This document shows, piece by piece, positions 32,809 through 42,287 of a DNA stretch of 64,000 nt. Each line of letters starts with the position of its first letter. The stretch's first letter is position 1. The notes under the pieces were generated by a model that did no database searches, was not told the DNA's origin, and was given only the letters and a program-made list of their open reading frames with translations. The translations under genes were made by a program, and so were the position numbers. This stretch comes from Anaerotardibacter muris (GTDB lineage Bacteria; Actinomycetota; Coriobacteriia; Coriobacteriales; Eggerthellaceae): assembly GCF_943192915.1 (NCBI RefSeq), contig NZ_CALPCD010000005.1:1-64000 (forward strand), given 5' to 3'.

Positions 32809-34076
32809 GAGATGATCGTCCCTTCATCCACATCGAGCAGGATACAATCCACTTCGGTTCCCGCTAGGACCTTACCACCATCGGCCACACCATCAGGCAA
32901 CACAGCAAAACAAGTACCTCGCTGGATAGTGCTGAACAGCCCCGAATTCTGGTTCTTGGCAGGCACTACCACCAAGCCATCATCTCCCTGTTCGAGATGA
33001 GCGCGCAAGAGCAAGCGCCGCGGGTCCTTCTTCTTTTTGTCAGAAGCGAGCGCAGCTTTCACCGTCGGTCGTTCGAAAGCGCTGAAACCTTGCATCTTGC
33101 GAAGCACCGGACGGCCGAACATCTCGAAGCCGCAGAACGCTGCTGCAGGGTTGCCCGAAAGACCTAACACGGGCACACCTTCGATCACGCCGAAGGCCTG
33201 AGCCTTACCTGGGCGCATGTTCACCAAGGTCATCATGAGCGTTCCGGTTTGCTCGATAACATCTTTGATGAAGTCGTAGTCGCCATTGGCTGCACCGCCT
33301 GAAGAGACTACGAAGTCGTGGTTCTCACGCGCGAGCACGACCGCGTCACGCAGCGCACGAAAATCGTCCTTGATGATGGGATAGATGGTGGGGATGCCGC
33401 CAGCTTCTTTCACACAGGCGGCCAATGCGTACGAATTGCCATCACGAATCTGACCAGGACCAGGCTTTTCGCTTGGTTCGACCAGCTCGCTTCCCACGGC
33501 GATGATGGCCACCTTCGGACGACGATAGACGGGCACTTCAGTGATGCCGCAGCTGGCAAGGAATCCCACCCCTGCTGCACGAATGACCTCACCTTCATGG
33601 ATGGCAACTTCACCGCGCGCGATCTCTTCACCTGCTTCGCGCACGTTGCTGCGCTCCTTAGTGGGCTCGACGAATGCCACCGTGGAACCTTCTCGGCCAT
33701 CGGTGCCCAAGTAATCCACCAGTTCGTACTTGACCACCGAATCGGCGCAATCTGGGAGCGGGGCACCGGTCATGATGCGCACGCACTCATCGGCAGCGAG
33801 ACTCCCTTCATAGGTCGAGCCAGCAGGCACTTCCGCCACCACTTTCAGCAACACGGGCGCTTCGGCCGAAGCGCCTTCGAGCTGGACTGCTTTCATAGCA
33901 AAGCCATCCATGGCTGCATGTGCGAACGGCGTGATGTCGATATCGCTGGTCAGGTCTTGTGCTGCAACGCGCCCGACCGCATCGACCAAACCGACACGCT
34001 CGACTTCCAGTGGACGCACCGCATCGAGCACGATCTTGCGCCCCTCTTCAACGCTTACCATTGGCAGATCTTCCAT
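32805..34076 (-). CDS. moeA: Molybdopterin molybdenumtransferase
   Basis: Cytoplasmic enzyme of 423 residues that inserts molybdenum into adenylated molybdopterin. Domain order is the standard one: N-terminal helix region, the DITPFAHAAMDGFAMKAVQL segment, the central MogA-like domain with SSGGAANGDYDFIKDV and GVPVLGLSGNPAAAFCGFEMF, and a C-terminal beta domain. The acid residues of the active site in SGGAANGDYD are kept. Start codon ATG with GGAGGG 12 bases upstream. The coupled mogA follows. Confidence 0.95.
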   Translation of the reverse strand: MEDLPMVSVEEGRKIVLDAVRPLEVERVGLVDAVGRVAAQDLTSDIDITPFAHAAMDGFAMKAVQLEGASAEAPVLLKVVAEVPAGSTYEGSLAADECVRIMTGAPLPDCADSVVKYELVDYLGTDGREGSTVAFVEPTKERSNVREAGEEIARGEVAIHEGEVIRAAGVGFLASCGITEVPVYRRPKVAIIAVGSELVEPSEKPGPGQIRDGNSYALAACVKEAGGIPTIYPIIKDDFRALRDAVVLARENHDFVVSSGGAANGDYDFIKDVIEQTGTLMMTLVNMRPGKAQAFGVIEGVPVLGLSGNPAAAFCGFEMFGRPVLRKMQGFSAFERPTVKAALASDKKKKDPRRLLLRAHLEQGDDGLVVVPAKNQNSGLFSTIQRGTCFAVLPDGVADGGKVLAGTEVDCILLDVDEGTIIS

Positions 34077-34196
34077 GGCATCCCTCCAAGATCTTCTATT
34101 CGTGGACGGATAGAAGCCACGCTACCTTTTCGTCCACTTTCAACGCTGGCGCCATACTGCTCCGAACGAGACCTGCGCCACACCATTCACTATCTA

Positions 34197-36230
34197 TCAG
34201 ACAAGATGGTCTTGAGCTGTTATGTAGTTGCGCATCGCATAGTGGGTGATGTCGCTACGATTCACCACACCAACGATCTTGCCATCATCGAGCACAGGAA
34301 CTTTCTTCAGGTGATTGTCACCGAGCACGCGGCATACCTCGGGCAGCTTCGCATAGAGACTGATGCCGATCACGCCCTTAGTAGCCACGTCCATCACGTT
34401 CATGCGCATGAGCGCCGCAAGCTTCTCATCGAAAGAATCGTTGTCGGGGCTTGCCTGCATGATCATAACGATCGGATCGGTATAAAGATGGCTGCGCTTG
34501 GACAGGAAGCGCATGATATCGCCATCAGACACGAAACCAACAGCGCGACCTTCCCCATCCACCACGGGTGCAGCACTGATCTGCTTATCGACCAAGATGC
34601 GCATAACATCGAGCACCGAAGAGGTGGCAGGGATGGTGAACACATCGGACTTCATGATGGACTCGAGCACGGTGCGATCATGGCTCTTCAGGTCAACTTG
34701 TGCGGCAGAAGAACCATCCTTCACGAAGATGAGCACTAGCACGAAACCGATGGCGCAAAGCACCGCCGAAACGCCGAATGCCGCATCAACGCCATGAACA
34801 CCTGCAAGCGTATTGCCTTCGCTCGGAATGAGCGCCACCGAGACCATAGCGAACACCGAAGTGAGGATCGCAGTGCCAAGGGAGCCCGCGATCTGGCGGA
34901 ACGTATTGTTGACCGAAGTACCGTGATTGATGAGGTCGTCCCCTAGCGCGTTCATCGCCCACGTGGTGATGGTCATATTGATCAGCGCCATACCGAACAA
35001 GCGCACCGCCATGACCACCGCAACGTAAACAAGGCTGACCTCGGGACCGAGGAAAGCAAGGAAGACCGTACCGAGGGTGAGCATGAGCGTACCGACGATA
35101 GCCAGTGTACGCGGTCCATGCCGATCGAACCAGCGACCCGCGATAGGACCCATGATGCCCATGATCAGGGCACCTGGAAGCAACACCAGTCCTGATTCCG
35201 TTGCCGAATAACCGAGCAGCGACTGCAAGTAGATGGGCAACAAGATGCCCACCGAGAGCAACGCTGCTTGCACCACCATGCCGATGATAGTGCCCATCAA
35301 GAACGTCTTGTTCTCCAGCACGCGCACGCGCAACATAGGATGCTCCATCGAAAGCTGCCGCTTGAAGAACAGCACGATGAACACCGCGCCCAAGATGAAG
35401 GAAACAGCGAATTCGATACCGAAACCGCCATTGCCCACGATAGAGAAGCTGTAGAGCAGCGAGCCGAAACCGATGGTGGACATGATCACCGAAGGAATGT
35501 CCAGATGCAGATCTTTGGATTTCGGTTCGATCTTTTCCATGGTGAACGGTGTAGCCACCGCCACGATGGCTGCCAGAATGGTGACCACATAGAACATGAT
35601 GTGCCAGTCGGCTGCATCGATGATCACACCTGCGGCGGTAGGGCCGATAGCTGGGCCAAATGCCATCACGATGCCGAACAGGCCCATCGCAAAACCGCGC
35701 TTCTCGAGCGGGAACGTGAGCATGAGCACCGTCATGACCATTGGCATGAGCACGCCTGCACCTATTGCTTGGACGATACGACCACCGAGCAGCACGGGGA
35801 AGTTCGGACCCCATGCTGCCATCAACGAACCGATGGCGAAGACGGACATCGAGAACAGGAATAAGTTACGGATCGGAAAGCGATCGATCAGATACGCGGT
35901 GACCGGGACCATGATGGCATTCACCAACGTGAAGCCCGTGGTGAGCCATTGTCCCGTGGCAGCATTGATGTTCATGTCCACCATGATCGAGGGGAGCGCA
36001 GGGGCAACCACCGTCTGATTCAACACGGTAACGAACGTGCCGAACAACAGCAGCATGATCATGACCGTTTGCTTATGGGTGATTCCTAACTTGTTCACCT
36101 TCGCATTCTTAGGCGCGGCAGGAATGCCTGGTTGCTCCAGGGTCTCTGATCCTTGAACTGAAGCAGGATCTTGGGCTTCGGTTGAATTCTGTGCAGAGGC
36201 CGTGGCCGATCCTGCGGGTTCATTGGACAT
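34197..36230 (-). CDS. DHA2-family MFS transporter with C-terminal CBS pair (copy 2)
   Basis: Inner-membrane exporter of 677 residues. It starts with a Ser/Ala/Gln-rich hydrophilic stretch of about 50 residues, then 14 helices (from TVMIMLLLFGTFVTVLNQTVVAPALP), and ends with two CBS motifs at about 523-677 (AAPVVDGEGRAVGFVSDGDIM and KKVPVLDDGKIVGVVNRSD). The stop of the next gene upstream lies four bases away: it follows the CorC-type CBS gene at 36235, so both CBS proteins are probably made together. The substrate is unknown. Confidence 0.9.
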   Translation of the reverse strand: MSNEPAGSATASAQNSTEAQDPASVQGSETLEQPGIPAAPKNAKVNKLGITHKQTVMIMLLLFGTFVTVLNQTVVAPALPSIMVDMNINAATGQWLTTGFTLVNAIMVPVTAYLIDRFPIRNLFLFSMSVFAIGSLMAAWGPNFPVLLGGRIVQAIGAGVLMPMVMTVLMLTFPLEKRGFAMGLFGIVMAFGPAIGPTAAGVIIDAADWHIMFYVVTILAAIVAVATPFTMEKIEPKSKDLHLDIPSVIMSTIGFGSLLYSFSIVGNGGFGIEFAVSFILGAVFIVLFFKRQLSMEHPMLRVRVLENKTFLMGTIIGMVVQAALLSVGILLPIYLQSLLGYSATESGLVLLPGALIMGIMGPIAGRWFDRHGPRTLAIVGTLMLTLGTVFLAFLGPEVSLVYVAVVMAVRLFGMALINMTITTWAMNALGDDLINHGTSVNNTFRQIAGSLGTAILTSVFAMVSVALIPSEGNTLAGVHGVDAAFGVSAVLCAIGFVLVLIFVKDGSSAAQVDLKSHDRTVLESIMKSDVFTIPATSSVLDVMRILVDKQISAAPVVDGEGRAVGFVSDGDIMRFLSKRSHLYTDPIVMIMQASPDNDSFDEKLAALMRMNVMDVATKGVIGISLYAKLPEVCRVLGDNHLKKVPVLDDGKIVGVVNRSDITHYAMRNYITAQDHLV

Positions 36231-36234
36231 AGAG

Positions 36235-37560
36235 CTACTCCTCGGGTTCTTCCTCGACCGGTTCGGGCTTGAACTCGACGCCGATCTTGTCGATGCGTAG
36301 CGCGTCCATAAGGTTGGTGGTCAGCACGATCATCTTGTGGTCGTGATGCAACTCCACCGAATCGCCTTCGGAAGGTATCTTATCGAGCAGGTCGAGCATA
36401 AGCCCACCTGCAGTCTCATAATCGTAAATAGGAACAGGTTCGAAACCGAGGAATTCAACGAACTGATCGACTGGCAGCGAACCGTCCACCTCATAGGTGT
36501 TCTCGCCCACCTTCAGAATCTCGTCCTGGTCGTCGTGGAGGTATTCGTCTTCGACGCTGCCGATGATCTGCTCGATCACGTCAGACATGGTAACGATGCC
36601 AGCCGTACCGCCATGTTCGTCGACCACCACTGCGATCTTAGTGTGGTTATCTTGCAGCACCTGCATGAGCGTATCGATAGCGATGCTCTCTGGCACGGGC
36701 TGGATCGGGCGAATGTTCAAGTCGGCTTTCGTGGCATCAGGCGGCAAACGATACGCATCCTTGATATGGATGAACCCGATGATGTTATCCTTATTCTCTT
36801 TGTATACAGGGTAGCGGGTGAACTTGTTCTTGCCCATGATGTCGAGGATGGTGTCCAGGTCATCGTCGATATCGATAGCAACCACTTCAGTGCGCGGCGT
36901 CATGATCGCCTTCGCATCCTTGTCATCCAGTTCGAAGATATTGTCTAAGATCTCGTACTGATCGGTGTCAAGCTCGCCGCTCTCAGCGCTTTCCTCGAGC
37001 AGGATCTTGATCTCATCTTCAGTGTAGGCCTGATGTTCATTGGTAACATCGTGGCCGGTCAGACGCATGATCCCGTTGGTGGTGGAGTTGAACAACCACA
37101 TGATGGGATAGGTGATGCGATAGAACCAATACAGTGGCGTTGCCGTGAAGAGCGCATAACGTTCAGTGTTCAGGATAGCCAAAGACTTGGGAACCAATTC
37201 GCCCACCACCACGTGCAGAGCCGTGATGATGATGAAGCCGATAGCTACGGCGATGGCAGATACCGCAGTGTCAGGAATGCCGATGCTCGAAAGCGGTTCA
37301 TGGATGACACTGGAAACCGCAGGTTCGCCCAACCAGCCAATGGCCAACGATGCCAACGTGATGCCCAGCTGGCAAGCGGAAAGATAAGCATTCACATTCT
37401 CAGAAATGGCCTTGGCCCGCTTAGCGCCGCGCGCGCCATCTTCCAACAGCAGATCGATCTGGGATTTCCTCACGCGCACGAGCGAGAATTCTGCGACAAC
37501 GAAAAAGGCGTTCATGAGCAAAAAGAAGACTACAAGAACTATGCTTATGACAAACGTCAT
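36235..37560 (-). CDS. CNNM/CorC/HlyC-type membrane protein with CBS domains
   Basis: Membrane protein of 441 residues. An N-terminal DUF21 (CNNM) domain of four helices covers about 1-190 (VLVVFFLLMNAFFVVAEFSLVRVRKS is its usual first helix). A CBS pair covers about 205-330 (ELDDKDAKAIMTPRTEVVAID, then TKIAVVVDEHGGTAGIVTMSDVIE). A CorC_HlyC domain covers about 345-430. Proteins of this build act in Mg2+ or Co2+ export, or Na+/Mg2+ exchange. The hemolysin name is historical. It lies four bases upstream of an MFS-CBS gene. Confidence 0.93.
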   Translation of the reverse strand: MTFVISIVLVVFFLLMNAFFVVAEFSLVRVRKSQIDLLLEDGARGAKRAKAISENVNAYLSACQLGITLASLAIGWLGEPAVSSVIHEPLSSIGIPDTAVSAIAVAIGFIIITALHVVVGELVPKSLAILNTERYALFTATPLYWFYRITYPIMWLFNSTTNGIMRLTGHDVTNEHQAYTEDEIKILLEESAESGELDTDQYEILDNIFELDDKDAKAIMTPRTEVVAIDIDDDLDTILDIMGKNKFTRYPVYKENKDNIIGFIHIKDAYRLPPDATKADLNIRPIQPVPESIAIDTLMQVLQDNHTKIAVVVDEHGGTAGIVTMSDVIEQIIGSVEDEYLHDDQDEILKVGENTYEVDGSLPVDQFVEFLGFEPVPIYDYETAGGLMLDLLDKIPSEGDSVELHHDHKMIVLTTNLMDALRIDKIGVEFKPEPVEEEPEE

Positions 37561-37736
37561 GGATTCATCTACTCCTTAAAGGACTTACCTTTCATTGTCG
37601 CGCAGTCTGCGTTTTTATCACGCACATCAAAGAATATACATCAAAACGTAACCATCCTTTTGGTGTGTGCACCTCTTGTCTGATTATTCTTAGCTGTAAT
37701 GCCTGTTTTCTTGTACGAATCGGTAAAATTCAGTAC

Positions 37737-39122
37737 ATGTCGACATTTTTTGAAAAACTATGGCATGCGCTCAGCTTCTTGGTGCAGTATCTTTGGGCGG
37801 CGCTCAAGGCCATCGGGCGTTTCTTGCTTTGGCTGGGACGCACGATCTTGCACGGCTTGAGCGCGCTGATCACCTGGATCCGTCTGAATATGTCGCCGCG
37901 CGGACAGACCATCTTGTTGGCAGTGGTCGTAGCGGTCATCGTGGTGGGTGCCGCACTGATCTTCACCGGTCATGGCTGTTCGGGCCCTGCTCCGCAAGAA
38001 GAGACTCCCGCGGAGGAAGAGGCACCGGTGGTCACCTATTCGCCCAACGAGACCGATGTGCAGAGCCTGAACGCTAACCCCAATACCATCACGTCGTTCT
38101 CGCTCGTGCAAAGCGGCAACCAGATGTACCCTGAACTTTCAGAGGAAGACAACAAGGCAATAACCAGCGCGCTTTCCATCTATAAGACCGACAACGAAGA
38201 CGTTGGCTTCCTGATCATGAACCTGAATACGGGCAGCGGCTATTGCTACAACATCGACACCGAGATCTACGGAGCGAGCACGTACAAAGGCCCCTTGAGC
38301 GTGTTCCTCTGCGAAGAGTACATCGATGCGGGCAACATCAAGAAATCCTCGGTCAGTGAGCGTATCGAGAACTCCATCATCTGGTCGGACAACAATTCCT
38401 ATCGCTCGCTCAAACACGGCTTCGATGGCTCCACCCACAACGAATGGCTGCTCGAGATGGACATCGATCCGTCCGATTATTCGGCCACCTTCCCCACCTA
38501 TTCCGTGCGCGATTCAGCCACGCTGTGGATGCATGCCTGGGAGTATCTGAATTCCGACAGCGACACAGCCGAATGGCTCAAGGGCTTGTTCTCTCGTACC
38601 GAAACTTCGTTCTTGCGCACCGGCGCTATCCAGGCTGGCATGGAGAATGCCACGGTCTATAACAAGGCGGGCTGGTGCGTTTCCAGCAGTGAACAGGCTG
38701 ACTCTGTCAATGATGCAGGCATCGTGGTCGATGGCGACAACGCATACCTGGTGGTGGCGTTTTCTAGCGAACCCGACAGCCCTCGCACCGAAGCGAATCT
38801 GGCTAACCTCTTCGAAGCGCTCTTGAATGTGCGTCACAGCCTGGATGCTTCGAATGCTACCTGGGACAACGTGGAATACGTCGAGGTTGCTCCAGCTGAA
38901 GGCGAAGGCGCGAGCACATCTATCTCAGTTGAAGGCAGCGATGGCAACCAATACGAGATCGTGACCGCACCTTCCGATGACGCATCTGCTTCTTCTGATT
39001 CAGGTCAGATCATCATCGACCATGCTTCAGGTGCTCAGTTGGCAGTGGAGCCCGCTTCGGAATATGAATTGGTCACGGCCAGTGAAGACGGAATATCTTA
39101 TCGCATCGCCGAGGTACGCTAA
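37737..39122 (+). CDS. Membrane-anchored class A beta-lactamase-like serine hydrolase
   Basis: Protein of 461 residues with an amphipathic N-terminus, one strong membrane helix at about 58-77 and a long Glu/Pro-rich linker, so the catalytic part is outside the cell. The three motifs of the penicillin-recognising fold are present in order: S181-T-Y-K184 (SxxK), S217-D-N219 (SDN), and K310-A-G312 (KTG-like). Spacing fits class A beta-lactamases, but the rest is poorly conserved and the third motif is changed, so a peptidoglycan or other hydrolase role is as likely as beta-lactam hydrolysis. The start at 37737 (MSTFF) is chosen over a Cys-rich extension. Overlaps the next gene by one base. Confidence 0.75.
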   Translation: MSTFFEKLWHALSFLVQYLWAALKAIGRFLLWLGRTILHGLSALITWIRLNMSPRGQTILLAVVVAVIVVGAALIFTGHGCSGPAPQEETPAEEEAPVVTYSPNETDVQSLNANPNTITSFSLVQSGNQMYPELSEEDNKAITSALSIYKTDNEDVGFLIMNLNTGSGYCYNIDTEIYGASTYKGPLSVFLCEEYIDAGNIKKSSVSERIENSIIWSDNNSYRSLKHGFDGSTHNEWLLEMDIDPSDYSATFPTYSVRDSATLWMHAWEYLNSDSDTAEWLKGLFSRTETSFLRTGAIQAGMENATVYNKAGWCVSSSEQADSVNDAGIVVDGDNAYLVVAFSSEPDSPRTEANLANLFEALLNVRHSLDASNATWDNVEYVEVAPAEGEGASTSISVEGSDGNQYEIVTAPSDDASASSDSGQIIIDHASGAQLAVEPASEYELVTASEDGISYRIAEVR

Positions 39123-39835
39123 TGAGCGCCGCAGCCAGCACGACCACGGTAGAAGCTACCACTGAGAAAGACCGCAAAGAATCTCCTGCCATATTGATGC
39201 TCACCTGGGTGTTCGCCATCATGTCAGTAGTGGGTCTGGCAGGTGAGACGCTGCAGCATTACCTGTTCTTCGATGGCGAATTGGAGAGTCGCGCAGGTTT
39301 CATCTGGGGACCATTCTCACCCATCTATGGGTTGGCTGCATTCTTGTTGACCTGCTTGGCGCTGCGCTTCGAAGATGGCAAGCAGCGCTCTGCCCTCAGG
39401 GTATTCTGCGTTGCTGCGCTCGTAGGTGGCGGGCTTGAATATCTGTGCAGTTGGGCCATGGAGACGTTCTGGGGCGTGGTAGCTTGGAGCTACTTGGATG
39501 TACCCGGCAACTTCAACGGCCGTACCGATATCTTCCATATGGTGCTGTGGGGTGCCTTGGGTCTTGTCTGGGTGCGCGTGGGCTACCCCTTCGTGAAACG
39601 CTCGCTAGCCAAGGTGAATACCCAAGGACTTGCGTATCGCATCATCACCTGGGCATTGTTCGTCTTTCTTATCTGTGATGCAGCCATGACCATTGCTGTG
39701 ATGCTTCGTGCCGATGCGCGCACTAACGGCATTCCTGCCTCAACGCCCTTCGAGCAGATGCTCGATGAATTCTATCCCAATGAAGTGCTGCAGGCGCGCT
39801 TCGAGAACATGGGTGGTATCGGCCGCGCTGATTAA
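39122..39835 (+). CDS. CmpB-type putative ABC-transporter membrane protein
   Basis: Polytopic membrane protein of 237 residues with about six helices. The family marks (PF06541) are GFIWGPFSPIYGLAAFL, GGGLEYLCSWAMETFWGVVAWSY and NFNGRTDIFHMVLWGALGLVWV. The molecular function of the family is unknown despite the transporter name. It starts inside the stop of the hydrolase gene (TAATG), so the two are coupled and may act together at the envelope. Confidence 0.8.
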   Translation: MSAAASTTTVEATTEKDRKESPAILMLTWVFAIMSVVGLAGETLQHYLFFDGELESRAGFIWGPFSPIYGLAAFLLTCLALRFEDGKQRSALRVFCVAALVGGGLEYLCSWAMETFWGVVAWSYLDVPGNFNGRTDIFHMVLWGALGLVWVRVGYPFVKRSLAKVNTQGLAYRIITWALFVFLICDAAMTIAVMLRADARTNGIPASTPFEQMLDEFYPNEVLQARFENMGGIGRAD

Positions 39836-39839
39836 CCCT

Positions 39840-40015
39840 AGAGTAAGGCTGCAGGGGCAGGGTCGTAGATTCATTCTGAACGCTAATGTTTAAACCAGAA
39901 AGCAACCCTTTGGGTTGCTTTCGTGTATCAATGCATGAGGCAGTGCAGCGCATGAGCCCGCAGGGCGAATAGCGGAACGGATGAATCCGAGACCTTGCCC
40001 CTGCAGCCTTGCTAC
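39840..40015. repeat. Long inverted-repeat element, shared core with different arms (copy 3)
   Basis: Arms GTAAGGCTGCAGGGGCAGGGTC (left, near 39843) and GACCTTGCCCCTGCAGCCTTGC (right, near 39991) pair with each other but do not match the arms at 5516-5702. The core, GCATGAGGCAGTGCAGCGCATGAGCCC, is the reverse complement of the core of that copy. It lies between the convergent cmpB-type and pyrE genes and includes the hairpin at 39898-39923. Confidence 0.75.
39898..39923. terminator. Hairpin inside the repeat between cmpB-type gene and pyrE
   Basis: A perfect 11-bp stem, GAAAGCAACCC with GGGTTGCTTTC, and a four-base loop. It takes the place of the AACCCAGC hairpin in copies 1 and 2, and may terminate transcription from either side; the T run is short. 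Confidence 0.5.
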
Positions 40016-40032
40016 TTGTGAACAGTTTGGAC

Positions 40033-40710
40033 TTACTTGGCGCCGTATTGAGCGTAGTAATCATCCAAGGCAGCCTTAAGGGCATCGTCGATACGAACCG
40101 CGCCTTGAACTTCTTTGTTGTAGAGGTATTCGGTCACCTCGTCCATGGTGACGATAGCAGCCGTAGGGAACCCATAGCGCTCGGACACTTCATCCAGTGC
40201 ACATTTCTCGCCGCCCTTGCCCACTTCCTGGCGATTGAGCGACACCATAAGACCCACCACTTCAACATCAGCTTGACCCGTGATGATGGGATAGGTCTCT
40301 TCGATGGATTTGCCAGAAGTGGTCACGTCTTCGACCATCAGCACACGGTCACCATCGTGAAGCGGGCTTCCGAGCAGGATGCCCGTGTCGCCATGATCCT
40401 TCACTTCCTTGCGATTCGAGCAGTAGCGCACTTCCTTGCCGTAGAGTTCATGGATGGCCATGGCGGTTACCACCGACAGAGGAATGCCCTTATAGGCAGG
40501 ACCGAACACGATGTCGAAGTCGAGGCCGAAGTTCTCTTTGATAGCGCGAGCATAATAGAGACCGAGACGATGAAGCTGATCGCCTGTAACGTAAGCGCCT
40601 GCGTTCATGAAGAAGGGAGATCTACGGCCGCTCTTCAGCGTGAATTCACCGAACTTGAGCACGTCGCTTTCCACCATGAATTCGATGAACTCTTTTTTGT
40701 AGGCTTCCAT
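40033..40710 (-). CDS. pyrE: Orotate phosphoribosyltransferase
   Basis: Cytoplasmic enzyme of 225 residues that makes orotidine 5'-phosphate from orotate and PRPP in pyrimidine synthesis. The PRPP loop is VLMVEDVTTSGKSIEET near residues 123-139, with the FGEFTLKSGRRSPFF motif near the N-terminus. The ATG at 40710 has GGGAGC before it and gives the normal N-terminus; a further upstream ATG at 40737 is less likely. No other pyr gene is nearby. Confidence 0.95.
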   Translation of the reverse strand: MEAYKKEFIEFMVESDVLKFGEFTLKSGRRSPFFMNAGAYVTGDQLHRLGLYYARAIKENFGLDFDIVFGPAYKGIPLSVVTAMAIHELYGKEVRYCSNRKEVKDHGDTGILLGSPLHDGDRVLMVEDVTTSGKSIEETYPIITGQADVEVVGLMVSLNRQEVGKGGEKCALDEVSERYGFPTAAIVTMDEVTEYLYNKEVQGAVRIDDALKAALDDYYAQYGAK

Positions 40711-40928
40711 CAAAGCTCCCTTCGCGCCGTTAAGCATCGCACTGTCGATATCTCTATCTTACCAGTCCGTTATCTTTGGCGAATGACAAGCTCAGACGAA
40801 ATGGGCATGACTTTTTGATGGGTTCGTGCGAAAACCCTAAAATTCATTCAAGATTTATTCTATAGTTGGTATTTCAGGAAAACCTTTAATGAATTAGAGG
40901 GTTTTGCTCCAGTTTGAAAGGAAGCGCC

Positions 40929-42263
40929 ATGGCATTCGAATATACCGTTAGGCAATGTGCGAACAAACTTGGAGTTAGCGAGGCTCGCGTCTATCAGCTG
41001 ATCAAGGATGGGTTGCTTCCTGCCGAACATATTGCCGGACGCTACTTCATCGATGAAGATGCTGTTGAGGCTCGCGCGAAAGCAAAACCAGCTCCTGGTA
41101 GACCATCGAAACATGGCGCGGAAGCTCCCCTCCCCTTCACCTTGATGAACCGTGAACATGAGGTATTCGACTTCATCTACGACGATCTCTCTGGCGAATT
41201 CGCTGCAGTCACGCGCATGATCGACCCTTCGCGTGCACCACTCGGGCTCATTTCGCCGCGCGGAACGAAGGTATCGCTCAGCGCGCTTACCTATTGGTGG
41301 AATCACCGCGCCATCCCCCATTCACGCGCTGGTATTGATGCCAGGCTTTCCGAGCTGGGCATATCAGACGTGTCGCGCATCCCCTTCAAGAGCCTGGGGC
41401 TTTCACTTTCAGACCAATACTGGATCAAGCCCCAAGGATCGAATATCACCTGGAAATCGGTCAATTTCTTCACCAATCCCTTCACGGAACTGGAAACGGG
41501 AGATTGGCTCGATCGTGTGGGCCTGGAATCCCCTGACAATACTTCGGAAGGCCAGCTTTCCAAGCGATGGGTCTACCGAAATGGATGGCCGTTTCTTATG
41601 AAGGGGTCGTCGGCGCTCGAGCAAGAACCCTTCAATGAGGTAGTGGCTACGCACTTGTATGAGCGATTGCTGGCATCGCTGGACTATGTCCCTTACACAC
41701 TGGAGCGCATCGCGCAGGGTGTACCGGTCTCGCTCTGTCCTGATTTCTTGAACGATGAAGAGGAATTCATCCCAGCCTACTATGTGATGAAAGCGAAGAC
41801 CAAGGCAGGAAATCATTCCACTTACCAGCATTACCTGGAATGCTGCGCGAAGCTGAAGGTGGAGGGTGTGGAAGAGGCGCTCGCAAAGATGATCGCAACT
41901 GACGACATCCTAGGAAATACTGACCGCCATCTACGCAACTTCGGCTTGATCAGGAATGTTGAAACACTCGACTATCGCGTTGCGCCACTCTTCGATACGG
42001 GCATGAGCCTGCTCTGCGACAAGCCTTTGACCTCGCTGGAATCGGGCGACCTGAGCTTTGCAACCAAACCTTTCGACGTCGATCCGAACCAGCAGCTGCG
42101 CTTGGTAAGCGACTATTCTTGGTTCGATCCCAATGGATTGGACGGGTTCGTGGATGAAGCGATGGGGATTCTTGCTGAAGATGCGAACCTTGCCGAGCGT
42201 CTTCCCTTCATCAAGCAATTCTTGGAACAGCGCATCGAGCGCCTGTTGGTGATCGCTTCTTAA
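40929..42263 (+). CDS. HTH-HipA kinase fusion (single-gene HipA-like protein)
   Basis: Protein of 444 residues. Residues 1-48 are an excisionase/MerR-like helix-turn-helix (YTVRQCANKLGVSEARVYQLI). A Pro-rich linker leads to a HipA-like kinase: NGWPFLMKGS with a likely ATP lysine at 225, the catalytic loop DILGNTDRHLRNFG at 326-339 (Asp332, His334, Asn337), and the metal-binding D356-T-G. HipA kinases phosphorylate aminoacyl-tRNA synthetases and cause dormancy; HipB, a separate HTH protein, restrains them. Here no hipB gene lies next to it and the DNA-binding part is fused on. Start ATG at 40929 has AAAGGAAG before it. Target and DNA site are unknown. Confidence 0.85.
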   Translation: MAFEYTVRQCANKLGVSEARVYQLIKDGLLPAEHIAGRYFIDEDAVEARAKAKPAPGRPSKHGAEAPLPFTLMNREHEVFDFIYDDLSGEFAAVTRMIDPSRAPLGLISPRGTKVSLSALTYWWNHRAIPHSRAGIDARLSELGISDVSRIPFKSLGLSLSDQYWIKPQGSNITWKSVNFFTNPFTELETGDWLDRVGLESPDNTSEGQLSKRWVYRNGWPFLMKGSSALEQEPFNEVVATHLYERLLASLDYVPYTLERIAQGVPVSLCPDFLNDEEEFIPAYYVMKAKTKAGNHSTYQHYLECCAKLKVEGVEEALAKMIATDDILGNTDRHLRNFGLIRNVETLDYRVAPLFDTGMSLLCDKPLTSLESGDLSFATKPFDVDPNQQLRLVSDYSWFDPNGLDGFVDEAMGILAEDANLAERLPFIKQFLEQRIERLLVIAS

Positions 42264-42287
42264 TGGATTGCGCTTAGCTGTATGGGG

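Noticed and set aside
37682..37700. ATTATTCTTAGCTGTAAT as a fourth operator site
   Set aside because: Only the left half matches; the right half has no GAGAAT, and the downstream gene is unrelated to molybdenum.
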